Shown: in pieces, positions 1-6,721 of the stretch
Numbering within the stretch: position 1 is the stretch's first letter
Layout of the letters: the number at the start of each line of letters is the position of its first letter
From: an uncultured Beijerinckiaceae bacterium
Lineage (GTDB): Bacteria > Pseudomonadota > Alphaproteobacteria > Rhizobiales > Beijerinckiaceae
Direction of reading: 5' to 3'
DNA length: 13,058 nt
Assembly (NCBI GenBank): GCA_937863205.1
Contig: CALMGA010000448.1
Coordinates: forward strand, 1-13,058
Translations under genes and position numbers: made by a program
The notes under the pieces: generated by a model
What the model was told of the DNA's origin: nothing
Database searches by the model: none
The model's input: only the letters and a program-made list of their open reading frames with translations

Positions 1-6
1 CATGCC

Positions 7-51
7 GCAGGTTTGGATCGCAAAACCGCGGGGCACTTTTGCGAAACCTGC
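7..51 (-). terminator. Long imperfect hairpin directly after cobO; possible terminator or mRNA 3' end
   Basis: The outer arms GCAGGTTT (7-14) and AAACCTGC (44-51) are perfect inverted repeats. The inner arms CGCAAAA (19-25) and TTTTGCG (37-43) are also perfect. This gives 15 base pairs with one 4-base bulge (15-18) and an 11-base loop. The cobO stop codon (52-54) touches the hairpin, so it would form at the very end of the cobO message. No T-run follows on the minus strand inside the window, so a classical intrinsic terminator is not shown. It could equally be a 3' stabilising hairpin or one copy of a dispersed repeat. Confidence 0.4.
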
Positions 52-669
52 TTAGAACTCGATGCCCTGCTGCGCCTTCACGCCGGCAGCGAAATGGTGC
101 TTGGCCAGCGTCATCTCCGTGACGAGGTCGGCCGCCTCCAGCAGCGCCGGCTTGGCGTTGCGCCCGGTGCAGACGATGTGCAGGTCCGGCCGCCGCGCCG
201 CGCAGCGGGCCACCACCGCATCAAGGGCGAGGTAGTCGTAGCGCAGCGCGATGTTGATCTCGTCGAGCACGAGCAGGCGGATCGCGGGATCATCCATCAG
301 TTCCTGCGCCTGCACCCAGGCGCGCTGCGCGGCGGCGACGTCGCGAGCTCGGTCCTGCGTTTCCCAGGTGAAGCCTTCGCCCATGGTGTGCCAGGAGACG
401 AGATCCTCGAAGCGGGCGAGCGCCCGGCGTTCGCCGGTGTCCCAGGCCCCTTTGATGAATTGCACGACTCCGACCCGCCAGCCGTAGCCCAGCGCCCGCA
501 GCAGCAAGCCCATCGCCGCCGTGGTCTTGCCCTTGCCCGGCCCGGTGTGGACGATGAGCAGGCCCTTGGCTTCGATCGTCTTGGACGCGACCTCGGCATC
601 CTGCACGGCCTTGCGGGCCGCCATCTTGGCGCGATGGCGATCGTCCGCCCCGTCTGCCGACTCCGCCAC
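52..669 (-). CDS. cobO: Cob(I)yrinic acid a,c-diamide adenosyltransferase (CobO)
   Basis: Transfers the 5'-deoxyadenosyl group of ATP to cobalt in cob(I)yrinic acid a,c-diamide or cobalamin, in the cytoplasm, during adenosylcobalamin synthesis or salvage. The P-loop GPGKGKTT lies at residues 43-50. Further family blocks are QFIKGAWDTGE (70-80), HTMGEGFTWETQDRARD (94-110), the Walker-B-like LVLDEINIALRYDYL (133-147), TGRNAK and the C-terminal KAQQGIEF. I chose the GTG at 669: AAAGGGA lies 5 bases upstream, and this start keeps the RHRAKMAARK segment that CobO proteins have before the P-loop. The 205-residue product matches the usual length of about 200. A TTG at 732 (226 residues) and an ATG at 624 are alternatives. 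It diverges from lnt; no other cobalamin gene is visible in the window. Confidence 0.95.
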   Translation of the reverse strand: MAESADGADDRHRAKMAARKAVQDAEVASKTIEAKGLLIVHTGPGKGKTTAAMGLLLRALGYGWRVGVVQFIKGAWDTGERRALARFEDLVSWHTMGEGFTWETQDRARDVAAAQRAWVQAQELMDDPAIRLLVLDEINIALRYDYLALDAVVARCAARRPDLHIVCTGRNAKPALLEAADLVTEMTLAKHHFAAGVKAQQGIEF

Positions 670-785
670 CGCAATCCCTTTCGTCCCGCCAGGTCCCGGC
701 GGCGAGGAGGCGCGACGCGCGACGCTTGTCAAGCCGTCCGCTCCCGGCGTCCTTTGAAGCTTGATCGTCCCGGCCGTTCGCCTTG

Positions 786-2393
786 ATGGGGCGGATTGCC
801 GGCCGCGTCGCCCGGTCGATCGGCTGGACCCGGCGGCTCATCGCCGTTGCGGCCGGGGCGGTTGGCGCCCTTGCCCTGGCGCCGCTGAACGTCGAGCCGG
901 CGATGGTCGTCCCGATGGTCGCGGCCGTTTGGCTGCTCGATGGCAGATCGGCCGGCCCGGTACGGTGGCTGGGCGTGTTCGGCGATGGCTGGTGGCTCGG
1001 CTTCGGCTATCACGTCGCCGGCTTCTGGTGGCTCGGCGCGGCGTTTCTGATCGATCCCGACTTCACCTGGGCGCTGCCGTTCGGGGTGCTCGGCGTTCCC
1101 GCGCTGCTGTCGTTGTTCTCGGGCGTCGGCTTCCTCGTCGCCCGCCTCGTCTGGCGGCGGGGAGCCGGGCGCATCGCCGCCCTGGCGGTCGGGCTCACGA
1201 TCGGCGAATGGCTGCGCGGCCGCTACCTTTTCACCGGCTTTCCCTGGAACAGCTTCGGCATGGCGCTGGGCGACAATCTCGTCACCGCGCAAACCGCGGC
1301 GCTGGTCGGCCTCGACGGCCTCACCTTTCTCGCCGTGCTGATCCTGGCCGCGCCGGCGACGCTGGCCGACGGCGGCCCGCTCAACCGTCGCCTGGCGCCG
1401 ACGCTGTGCGCGGTTGCGGCAACGCTGGCGATGGTCGGCTACGGCTCGGCGCGTCTTGCCCGGCCGGCACCGCAACCGGTCGCGGGCGTGGTGGTACGCA
1501 TCATGCAGCCGGGCCTGCGTCCCGACCTCAACTTCTCCTACGAGAACAGGCACGAGATCGTGTCGCACTATCTCGCCCTGTCGCAGGAAGACGACGAAGC
1601 CAAGCGCATCCGTCTCGCCGACGTCAGCCTGCTGGTCTGGCCGGAATCGGCGTTCCCCTTCATCCTGACGCGGGATCCCCAGGAGCTCGCCCGCATCGGC
1701 GATATTCTGCCGGCCGGAACGACGCTCGTCACCGGCGCCGCCCGCGAGGTCGATCTGCCGGCGGGCGATGGCCGCCCGGCTCACAGCGAGTACTTCAACG
1801 CCGTCGAGATGATCGCCGCCGGCGGCCGGCTCATCGGCAGCTACGACAAGGTCCACCTCGTGCCCTTCGGCGAATATCTGCCGCTGGATGGGCTGTTGCG
1901 CCGGCTCGGCCTGCGCAACTTCGTGTCGGTACCGGGCGGTTTCGACCGGGGCGGGGCGCGCCTGCCCTTCGCGGTGCCGGGGCTGCCGGCGGCCGCGCCG
2001 CTGATCTGCTACGAGGCGATCTTTCCCGGAGAGGTCGGCGTCGAGGGCGACGGCGGACCGGCCAAACGCCCGGGTTATCTCCTCAACGTCACCAACGACG
2101 GCTGGTTCGGGGTGACCAGCGGCCCGTCCCAGCACTTCGCCCAGGCGCGGCTGCGCACCATTGAGGAAGGGCTGCCGATGGTGCGCGGCGCGGCGACCGG
2201 GATCTCGGCCGTGCTCGATGCCTACGGCCGAACCCTGGCCTCGCTGCCGCTGGGCGCCGAAGGCATCCTCGACGCCGGCCTGCCGGGATCGATTGACGCG
2301 CCGCCCTTCACCCGCCTCGGCAACTGGCCTCTGCTGGCGGCCGGGGCGGCAATCCTCCTCGCCCTCGCGTTGCTGCGTTCGCGCGAGCATTAA
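786..2393 (+). CDS. lnt: Apolipoprotein N-acyltransferase (Lnt)
   Basis: Inner-membrane enzyme that adds the third acyl chain to the N-terminal cysteine of lipoproteins, using a phospholipid donor. The product has 535 residues, close to the E. coli enzyme. The first 220 residues hold several hydrophobic segments (about 17-57, 66-90, 96-122, 131-143, 166-192, 203-219). The periplasmic nitrilase-like domain follows (about 232-495). Its catalytic triad is visible: Glu287 in LLVWPESAFPF, Lys355 in GSYDKVHLVPFGEYLP and Cys408 in PLICYEAIFPGE. The block NVTNDGWFG (about 434-442) is also typical. A last hydrophobic segment (about 513-530) precedes the stop. ATG 786 is preferred to the TTG one codon earlier. 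The next gene starts 118 bases downstream on the same strand. Confidence 0.96.
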   Translation: MGRIAGRVARSIGWTRRLIAVAAGAVGALALAPLNVEPAMVVPMVAAVWLLDGRSAGPVRWLGVFGDGWWLGFGYHVAGFWWLGAAFLIDPDFTWALPFGVLGVPALLSLFSGVGFLVARLVWRRGAGRIAALAVGLTIGEWLRGRYLFTGFPWNSFGMALGDNLVTAQTAALVGLDGLTFLAVLILAAPATLADGGPLNRRLAPTLCAVAATLAMVGYGSARLARPAPQPVAGVVVRIMQPGLRPDLNFSYENRHEIVSHYLALSQEDDEAKRIRLADVSLLVWPESAFPFILTRDPQELARIGDILPAGTTLVTGAAREVDLPAGDGRPAHSEYFNAVEMIAAGGRLIGSYDKVHLVPFGEYLPLDGLLRRLGLRNFVSVPGGFDRGGARLPFAVPGLPAAAPLICYEAIFPGEVGVEGDGGPAKRPGYLLNVTNDGWFGVTSGPSQHFAQARLRTIEEGLPMVRGAATGISAVLDAYGRTLASLPLGAEGILDAGLPGSIDAPPFTRLGNWPLLAAGAAILLALALLRSREH

Positions 2394-2468
2394 CGCTCAA
2401 GATAGATTCCCCACAAAACATAGCGGTTTAACGGTTGCATTCTGCAGGATTTCTCATTTGAAGGACAA

Positions 2469-2493
2469 ATATCCCGCTCGTGAGATATCCGCT
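2469..2493 (+). repeat. Short direct repeat upstream of the XRE gene; possible operator
   Basis: ATATCCCGCT (2469-2478) recurs as ATATCCGCT (2485-2493), 16 bases apart, in the AT-richer lnt-xre gap and just before the ribosome binding site. A dimeric regulator such as the XRE protein itself could bind here; that is inference. The repeat could also be chance. Confidence 0.25.
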
Positions 2494-2498
2494 GAACT

Positions 2499-2504
2499 GG
2501 AGGT
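2499..2504 (+). promoter_or_regulatory. Ribosome binding site fixing the XRE regulator start
   Basis: GGAGGT lies 7 bases before the GTG at 2512. The reading frame stays open far upstream into lnt, so this site decides the start. Confidence 0.75.
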
Positions 2505-2511
2505 GAGATAC

Positions 2512-2946
2512 GTGAAGAAAGCGCCCAATCCCATTGACAAGCATGTGGGGAGCCGGGTGCGTATGCGTCGCATCCTCTTGGGAATGAGCCAGGAAAAACT
2601 TGGCGAAGCGCTGAACCTGACGTTCCAGCAGGTTCAGAAATACGAGAAGGGCACCAACCGCATCGGGGCGAGCCGTCTTCAGCAGATCGCGAAGGCGCTC
2701 GATGTGACCCCCGGGTATTTCTTCGATGGCGCGCCGGCCTTCGAGGAGAACAGCGCCCCGATGAACGGCGTCGCCGAGGCTGGATCAAGCTATGTCGTAG
2801 ATTTCCTGTCCACCGCCGAAGGGCTCCTGTTGAACCGAGCCTTTGTGCGCATCCGCAATGCCAAACTGCGCAAGCGTATCGTGGATCTGGTCTCGACGAT
2901 GGCCGACGACGACCAGGCAACGCCGGACCTGCCGACGGCGGGTTGA
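2512..2946 (+). CDS. XRE-family transcriptional regulator, PraR-like
   Basis: DNA-binding regulator of 144 residues. The HTH_3 domain spans about residues 11-72; its helix-turn-helix is around SQEKLGEALNLTFQQVQKYE (26-45), followed by KGTNRIGASRLQQIAKAL. The pattern NPIDKHVGSRVRMRRILLGMS is characteristic of the alphaproteobacterial group that includes rhizobial PraR, as I recall it. The C-terminal part (about 75-144) is a family-specific tail with a basic helix (KLRKRIVDLV). The GTG start is set by GGAGGT at 2499. The gene follows lnt on the same strand, as in many alphaproteobacteria where lnt-xre-metK is conserved; here metK does not follow. A direct repeat just upstream (2469-2493) could be an autoregulatory site. 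The target genes are unknown. Confidence 0.9.
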   Translation: MKKAPNPIDKHVGSRVRMRRILLGMSQEKLGEALNLTFQQVQKYEKGTNRIGASRLQQIAKALDVTPGYFFDGAPAFEENSAPMNGVAEAGSSYVVDFLSTAEGLLLNRAFVRIRNAKLRKRIVDLVSTMADDDQATPDLPTAG

Positions 2947-2987
2947 AGTCGCGGCCGCCCGCCGTTCATCCCGCGAACGCAGGAGCG

Positions 2988-3017
2988 TCGAACTCGTCGG
3001 CTGGCGCCATCGAACTC
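2988..3017 (+). repeat. Direct repeat TCGAACTC in the leader of the sigma-factor gene
   Basis: TCGAACTC occurs at 2988-2995 and 3010-3017. The copies are 22 bases apart, about two helical turns, in the gap between the XRE gene and the ECF sigma gene. The spacing fits protein binding on one DNA face, but no known consensus was recognised. Confidence 0.25.
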
Positions 3018-3075
3018 CGGCGGCTCGCAGCACGGTTTCCCCTCCGCCGCGTTTGGTCTAATGACGCGGCCAACC

Positions 3076-3092
3076 GCCCCGAAATGCGGGGC
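3076..3092 (+). other. Small GC-rich hairpin between XRE and ECF genes
   Basis: GCCCCG (3076-3081) and CGGGGC (3087-3092) form a perfect 6-bp stem with a 5-base loop. No T-run follows, so it is at most a weak terminator for the XRE transcript or a structure in the sigma-gene leader. Confidence 0.3.
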
Positions 3093-3152
3093 CTGATGCC
3101 TTCCCGGCTCGCACCGACGGCTGCGCATCGGGCGGGTGGCACGCCCATTGCC

Positions 3153-3158
3153 GGGAGG
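3153..3158 (+). promoter_or_regulatory. Likely ribosome binding site of the ECF sigma gene
   Basis: GGGAGG lies 7 bases before a TTG at 3166. No comparably good site precedes the upstream GTG at 3136, so this favours the shorter start. Confidence 0.5.
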
Positions 3159-3165
3159 CTTGGTC

Positions 3166-3726
3166 TTGTTCGCGACGGATACGGCGGATCTGAACGAACT
3201 GCTCGTTGCGGTCGCCGCGAAGGACGTCGACGCCTTCCGCCGCCTGTACGATCTGACCGCACCGAAACTCCTTGGCACCGTTCTCCGTATGATGAAGAGC
3301 CGGCCTGCTGCCGAGGAGGTGCTTCAAGACGTGTTTCTTCGCATCTGGCAGAACGCAGGAAGCTTTTCGCCGCAGTCGGGACCCGCCCGGACCTGGATGA
3401 ACGCCATCGCCCGCAACCGCGCCATCGACGTGCTGCGCCTCAGGGGAGCGATGAACGTGTCCGACGTGAGCGAGAGCGTGGATTGGTTCGAGCGGATCGC
3501 GGAGGACCGCGATCGCGAGAACGATATGGTCAGCGCCGCCAGCCTCCGGCGCTGCCTCGGGGCGCTCGACCCGCAGGCTCGCAACTGCGTCCTCCTCGCC
3601 TACTACGAAGGTTTCTCGCGCGAGGAAATCGCCCAGCGCTTCGACCGGCCGGTCAACACCATCAAGACGTGGCTGCACCGCTCGCTCGCGACGCTACGCG
3701 CCTGCCTCGACGGGGACGGCGCATGA
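3166..3726 (+). CDS. ECF-family RNA polymerase sigma factor (SigK/RpoE-like)
   Basis: Directs RNA polymerase to a small stress regulon. The product has 186 residues, normal for ECF sigma factors. Region sigma-2 covers about 22-92 (FRRLYDLTAPKLLGTVLRMM, then AEEVLQDVFLRIW and ARTWMNAIARNRAIDVLR). Region sigma-4 covers about 125-179 (LDPQARNCVLLAYYEGFSRE, EIAQRFDRPVNTIKTWLHRS). I chose TTG 3166 because GGGAGG sits 7 bases upstream; GTG 3136 would add ten residues. The stop overlaps the next start as ATGA, so sigma and anti-sigma are translationally coupled. Autoregulation is usual for such pairs, but no matching promoter was identified. The inducing signal cannot be told from the sequence. Confidence 0.92.
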   Translation: MFATDTADLNELLVAVAAKDVDAFRRLYDLTAPKLLGTVLRMMKSRPAAEEVLQDVFLRIWQNAGSFSPQSGPARTWMNAIARNRAIDVLRLRGAMNVSDVSESVDWFERIAEDRDRENDMVSAASLRRCLGALDPQARNCVLLAYYEGFSREEIAQRFDRPVNTIKTWLHRSLATLRACLDGDGA

Positions 3727-4460
3727 ACGGTGCCGCGGGGGACGATCTGCACGCGCTGGCCGGCGAATACGTGATCGGCACCTTGGACGCGACCGAGCGG
3801 ATGGCCTTCGCCGAAAGCCTGCAGCAGGATCCCGACGCGCGGCGGGCTGTCGGCGAATGGGAATGGCGCTTCGCCGCGCTTGCGGCCTTCGGCGACGAGG
3901 TCGCGCCCGCGCCGCTGACGTGGAACCGCATCGCCGCGAGCCTGCCATCCGAGCGCACACCCACCCAGGTCGCGCCAGGGGCGGATGCGGATCGGGTCGA
4001 CAGGGGAGGCGATCTCCTCCGCGCCGCGCTGGCCTCGCGCACGCGCTGGCGGGCGGCGACCTTCGCCTCCGGTTCGCTGGCGGCAGCCCTGCTCGTCGGC
4101 GTGCTGATCCTCGACCGGCGGCCCATAGCCGGCGAGCATCGCTTCCTGGTGGCGGCGGTGAACCGCGACGGCGATAGGCCGGCCCTGTTGATCCGCGTCG
4201 ATCTCGCCGCGCGTCGGGTGGTGGTTCGCCCTGTGGCGGCCGTTGCCCCGGCCGGCCGCAGCCTGGAGCTTTGGGCCGTCAACGCCAACACGGCGCCACG
4301 CTCATTAGGTCTCGTTCCCGCAACGCCGGCGGACTATGCCATGCCGGCCGACGCCGGCGCCAACACCAGCTTCGCTGTGTCCGTGGAGCCGGTGGGTGGA
4401 TCGAAGACCGGCGGACCAACCGGACCCGTGATCTATGCCGGCCAGCTCATCGAAGAATGA
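3723..4460 (+). CDS. RskA-type membrane anti-sigma factor
   Basis: Holds the cognate ECF sigma factor inactive at the membrane. The 245-residue product starts at the ATG overlapping the sigma-gene stop. The N-terminal anti-sigma domain covers about 7-75 (LHALAGEYVIGTLDATERMA and a WEWRFAALA helix). One transmembrane segment lies at about 112-131 (AATFASGSLAAALLVGVLIL). The C-terminal RskA domain, predicted extracytoplasmic, covers about 140-243 and shows GRSLELWAVN, SLGLVPA, FAVSVEPVGGSKTGGPTGPV and IYAGQL. The H-x3-C-x2-C zinc motif of ChrR-type anti-sigma factors is absent, so zinc-dependent sensing is unlikely. The frame stays open upstream across the sigma gene, but the longer version is not credible. 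Confidence 0.9.
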   Translation: MNGAAGDDLHALAGEYVIGTLDATERMAFAESLQQDPDARRAVGEWEWRFAALAAFGDEVAPAPLTWNRIAASLPSERTPTQVAPGADADRVDRGGDLLRAALASRTRWRAATFASGSLAAALLVGVLILDRRPIAGEHRFLVAAVNRDGDRPALLIRVDLAARRVVVRPVAAVAPAGRSLELWAVNANTAPRSLGLVPATPADYAMPADAGANTSFAVSVEPVGGSKTGGPTGPVIYAGQLIEE

Positions 4461-4550
4461 GCGGCGTTCGGTCGGACTTGCGGCAACCGGCTGCGCGGGC
4501 GACACAGGGCCGTCCACAGCTCGGACGATGCCGTCAGCTCAAGTGATTCC

Positions 4551-6125
4551 GTGCCAGCTGCAAGCGAACGCGCGACCGCCAATCTCGTCGAAACAACCGT
4601 CGGCGAACTCTCAAACGCCCTGAAGCGGGCGATCGAGGACCGCTTCGGCTTGGTGCGGGTGCGCGGCGAGATCTCGAATTACCGCGGGCCCCATTCGTCG
4701 GGACACGCCTATTTCTCGCTGAAGGACGAAACGGCGCGGATTGACGCCGTGATCTGGAAGATGAGCTTCGCCCGGCTGAAGACGCGGCCGCAGGAAGGGC
4801 TGGAGGTCGTCGCCACCGGCAGGATCACGACCTTTCCCGGCAAGTCGGCCTACCAGATCGTGATCGATACGCTGGAGCCGGCCGGGGCAGGCGCCCTGAT
4901 GGCGCTCCTGGAGCAGCGGCGCCGGGCCCTTGCCGCCGAAGGGCTGTTCGATGCTGAGCATCGCCGTCCGCTGCCGTTCTTGCCCCGGGTGATCGGCGTG
5001 GTGACCTCGCCGACCGGCGCGGTGATCCGCGACATCCTCCACCGCATCGCCGACCGCTTCCCCCGCGACGTGCTGGTGTGGCCGGTCCGCGTCCAGGGCG
5101 AAACGGCGGCGGCCGAGGTGGCGGCGGCGATCGCCGGCTTCAACGCGCTCGGCTCCGAGCCGGGTGTCGCCGGGACCGGAGCGATCCCTCGGCCGGACGT
5201 TCTGATCGTCGCCCGCGGCGGCGGCTCCCTGGAGGATCTTTGGGCCTTCAACGAAGAGATCGTGGTGCGCGCCGCCAGCGCCGGCACCATTCCGCTGATT
5301 TCCGCCATCGGTCACGAGACGGACACAACGCTGCTCGACTTCGTCGCGGACCTGCGCGCGCCGACACCTTCGGGCGCGGCGGAGAAGGCGGTGCCGGTTC
5401 GCTCCGACCTTCACGCCGCGCTGGCCGACGCGGCGCGCCGTCAGGTGGCGACGATGCTGCGGCTGAGCGAACGACGGCGCGCCGAGGTGAAGGCGCTGGG
5501 GCGCGGCCTGCCCTCGCCCGAGAGCCTCACCGCCCTGCCCCGCCAGCGCCTGGACCGGGCCGACGGACGGCTCGTCGCCGCCGTGAACGGAGCCGGCGAC
5601 CGTCGCCGCCTCGACCTCGCCCGGCTGGCGCAGCGCTTGGCCGAACAGGCGCCGCGCGCCAAGCTGGCGCAAAGGCTGCGCGATCTCGCCCGCCTGGAGC
5701 AGCGCCTGCGCTTCTACGTGGAGCGCGCCGCCGAGCGCCGAACGCTGCAACTCGTGCAAGGCCGGCAAAGGCTGACCAGTGCCGGCTTGAGCGTCGGCCG
5801 CGACATGGCCCGCGCCCGGCAGCGCCGCGACGAGGCAGCGGGCGATCTCGACCGCGCCTGGGATCGCCTTCGCTCAGCCCGCCGCGATCACCTGAACCGA
5901 CTGGGCACGCTGCTGCGAACGCTGGGCTACCGGCAGGTGCTGGCTCGCGGCTTCGCGCTGGTGCGCGACGGAGATGGCCAACCCTTGCGCACCATGGCGC
6001 AGGCGGCATCGGCGAATACGCTCGACATCGAATTCGCTGACGGTCGCCTGAAGGTGGCGGTCGGGCCGGACAAGCCGTCGCGCAGGGCGACCGCGCGCAA
6101 GCCCGAGCAGGGCTCGCTGTTCTAA
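4551..6125 (+). CDS. xseA: Exodeoxyribonuclease VII large subunit (XseA)
   Basis: Catalytic subunit of exonuclease VII, which degrades single-stranded DNA from both ends together with several XseB subunits. The product has 524 residues. The N-terminal OB-fold covers about 14-110 (TVGELSNALKR, VRGEISNYRGPHSSGHAYFS, RIDAVIWK). The catalytic part follows: IGVVTSPTGAVIRDILHRI (148-166), the conserved ARGGGSLEDLWAFN (221-234) and SAIGHETDTTLLDFVADLRA (251-270). A long Arg/Leu-rich coiled-coil region spans about 285-455. The end motif GYRQVLARGFALVRD (459-473) is typical. The start is GTG 4551; no good Shine-Dalgarno precedes it, but no better in-frame start keeps the OB-fold. xseB is not in the window. 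A DUF2093 gene follows, as often seen in alphaproteobacteria. Confidence 0.96.
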   Translation: MPAASERATANLVETTVGELSNALKRAIEDRFGLVRVRGEISNYRGPHSSGHAYFSLKDETARIDAVIWKMSFARLKTRPQEGLEVVATGRITTFPGKSAYQIVIDTLEPAGAGALMALLEQRRRALAAEGLFDAEHRRPLPFLPRVIGVVTSPTGAVIRDILHRIADRFPRDVLVWPVRVQGETAAAEVAAAIAGFNALGSEPGVAGTGAIPRPDVLIVARGGGSLEDLWAFNEEIVVRAASAGTIPLISAIGHETDTTLLDFVADLRAPTPSGAAEKAVPVRSDLHAALADAARRQVATMLRLSERRRAEVKALGRGLPSPESLTALPRQRLDRADGRLVAAVNGAGDRRRLDLARLAQRLAEQAPRAKLAQRLRDLARLEQRLRFYVERAAERRTLQLVQGRQRLTSAGLSVGRDMARARQRRDEAAGDLDRAWDRLRSARRDHLNRLGTLLRTLGYRQVLARGFALVRDGDGQPLRTMAQAASANTLDIEFADGRLKVAVGPDKPSRRATARKPEQGSLF

Positions 6126-6459
6126 ATCATCGGATCGAAAAGCGCGCAGCGGTTTACGGACAGACTTCGAGGATGCGCAGCAGCTTGGACCATCGGACCG
6201 GAGCCGGCAACCAGCCGATTCATGCGTCCGCCTCGTCCGTCCCGAACCTTTTCCGCACGCGTGCGGCTGCGCCTTCGCGGCGACAAGAACGACCTGACCG
6301 CAGACCATCGCTCATCGATGCGAGCGACCGCTGGACCGGCGGCCTAAAAAGTGCGACGCGAGCGTCGAGCGGTCCGCCGTCGACTCGTGTCGAGCGGGAT
6401 CGATGCAATTCGCGACGACCGCCGGTTGGCGTGGTCGTCAGCAAGGTCGAGAGCGAGGG
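6126..6459. other. Gene-free stretch between xseA and DUF2093, rich in palindromes
   Basis: No coding frame here looks real on either strand. It holds a perfect 14-bp palindrome CCGCACGCGTGCGG (6253-6266), an interrupted palindrome CGACGC-GA-GCGTCG (6354-6367) and a looser one around ATCGAT (about 6310-6325). It probably carries the promoter and leader of the DUF2093 gene; no clear -35/-10 pair was found. Confidence 0.4.
6253..6266. repeat. Perfect 14-bp palindrome
   Basis: CCGCACGCGTGCGG reads the same on both strands and lies in the non-coding xseA-DUF2093 gap. A dimeric regulator could bind here, or it may be chance in GC-rich DNA. Four Ts lie just before it and no T-run after it, so it is not a plus-strand terminator. 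Confidence 0.35.
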
Positions 6460-6708
6460 ATGAACCGGTTCGACGGACGACCCGTGTCCAGCAGCGAGGC
6501 CGTGCTCCAGTATCTCGACGGCGACTTCAAGGTCCTGCAACCCGGCGTCTTCGTCCGCTGCGCCGCGACCGGAGTGCCGATCCCGATCGAGGAGCTGCGC
6601 TACTGGAACGTCGACCTGCAGGAGCCTTACGCGAGTCCGCAGGCCAAGCTGGCCCGGCTCGGCATCAAGGCGGACGGCGGATCGTCCGCGCGGAGCGGCC
6701 CGACCTGA
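6460..6708 (+). CDS. DUF2093 domain protein of unknown function
   Basis: Small protein of 82 residues. The body FDGRPVSSSEAVLQYLDGDF (4-23), VLQPGVFVRCAATGVPIPIE (25-44) and LRYWNVDLQEPY (46-57) is the DUF2093 pattern of alphaproteobacteria, whose function is not known. I chose ATG 6460 because homologues begin near MNRFDGRP; an ATG at 6403 would add 19 residues with no family resemblance. The purine-rich run before 6460 is very close to the start, so the ribosome binding site is unclear. It lies downstream of xseA on the same strand but 334 bases away, so it probably has its own promoter. It ends 13 bases from the end of regA, tail to tail. Confidence 0.85.
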   Translation: MNRFDGRPVSSSEAVLQYLDGDFKVLQPGVFVRCAATGVPIPIEELRYWNVDLQEPYASPQAKLARLGIKADGGSSARSGPT

Positions 6709-6721
6709 CCGCTTCGGCTCC

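Noticed and set aside
729..2390. Long 553-residue open frame on the minus strand opposite lnt
   Set aside because: It lies entirely antisense to lnt, whose catalytic motifs are clear. The antisense product is rich in Arg, Gln, Glu and Gly with no recognisable fold, typical of GC-rich shadow frames.
2943..3722. N-terminal extension of the anti-sigma frame across the sigma-factor gene
   Set aside because: The upstream part is a frame shadow of the sigma gene. The ATGA overlap at 3723-3726 and the RskA domain start show the real beginning.
6253..6266. The 14-bp palindrome as a terminator of xseA
   Set aside because: No T-run follows it on the plus strand and it lies about 130 bases after the stop; kept only as a palindrome.
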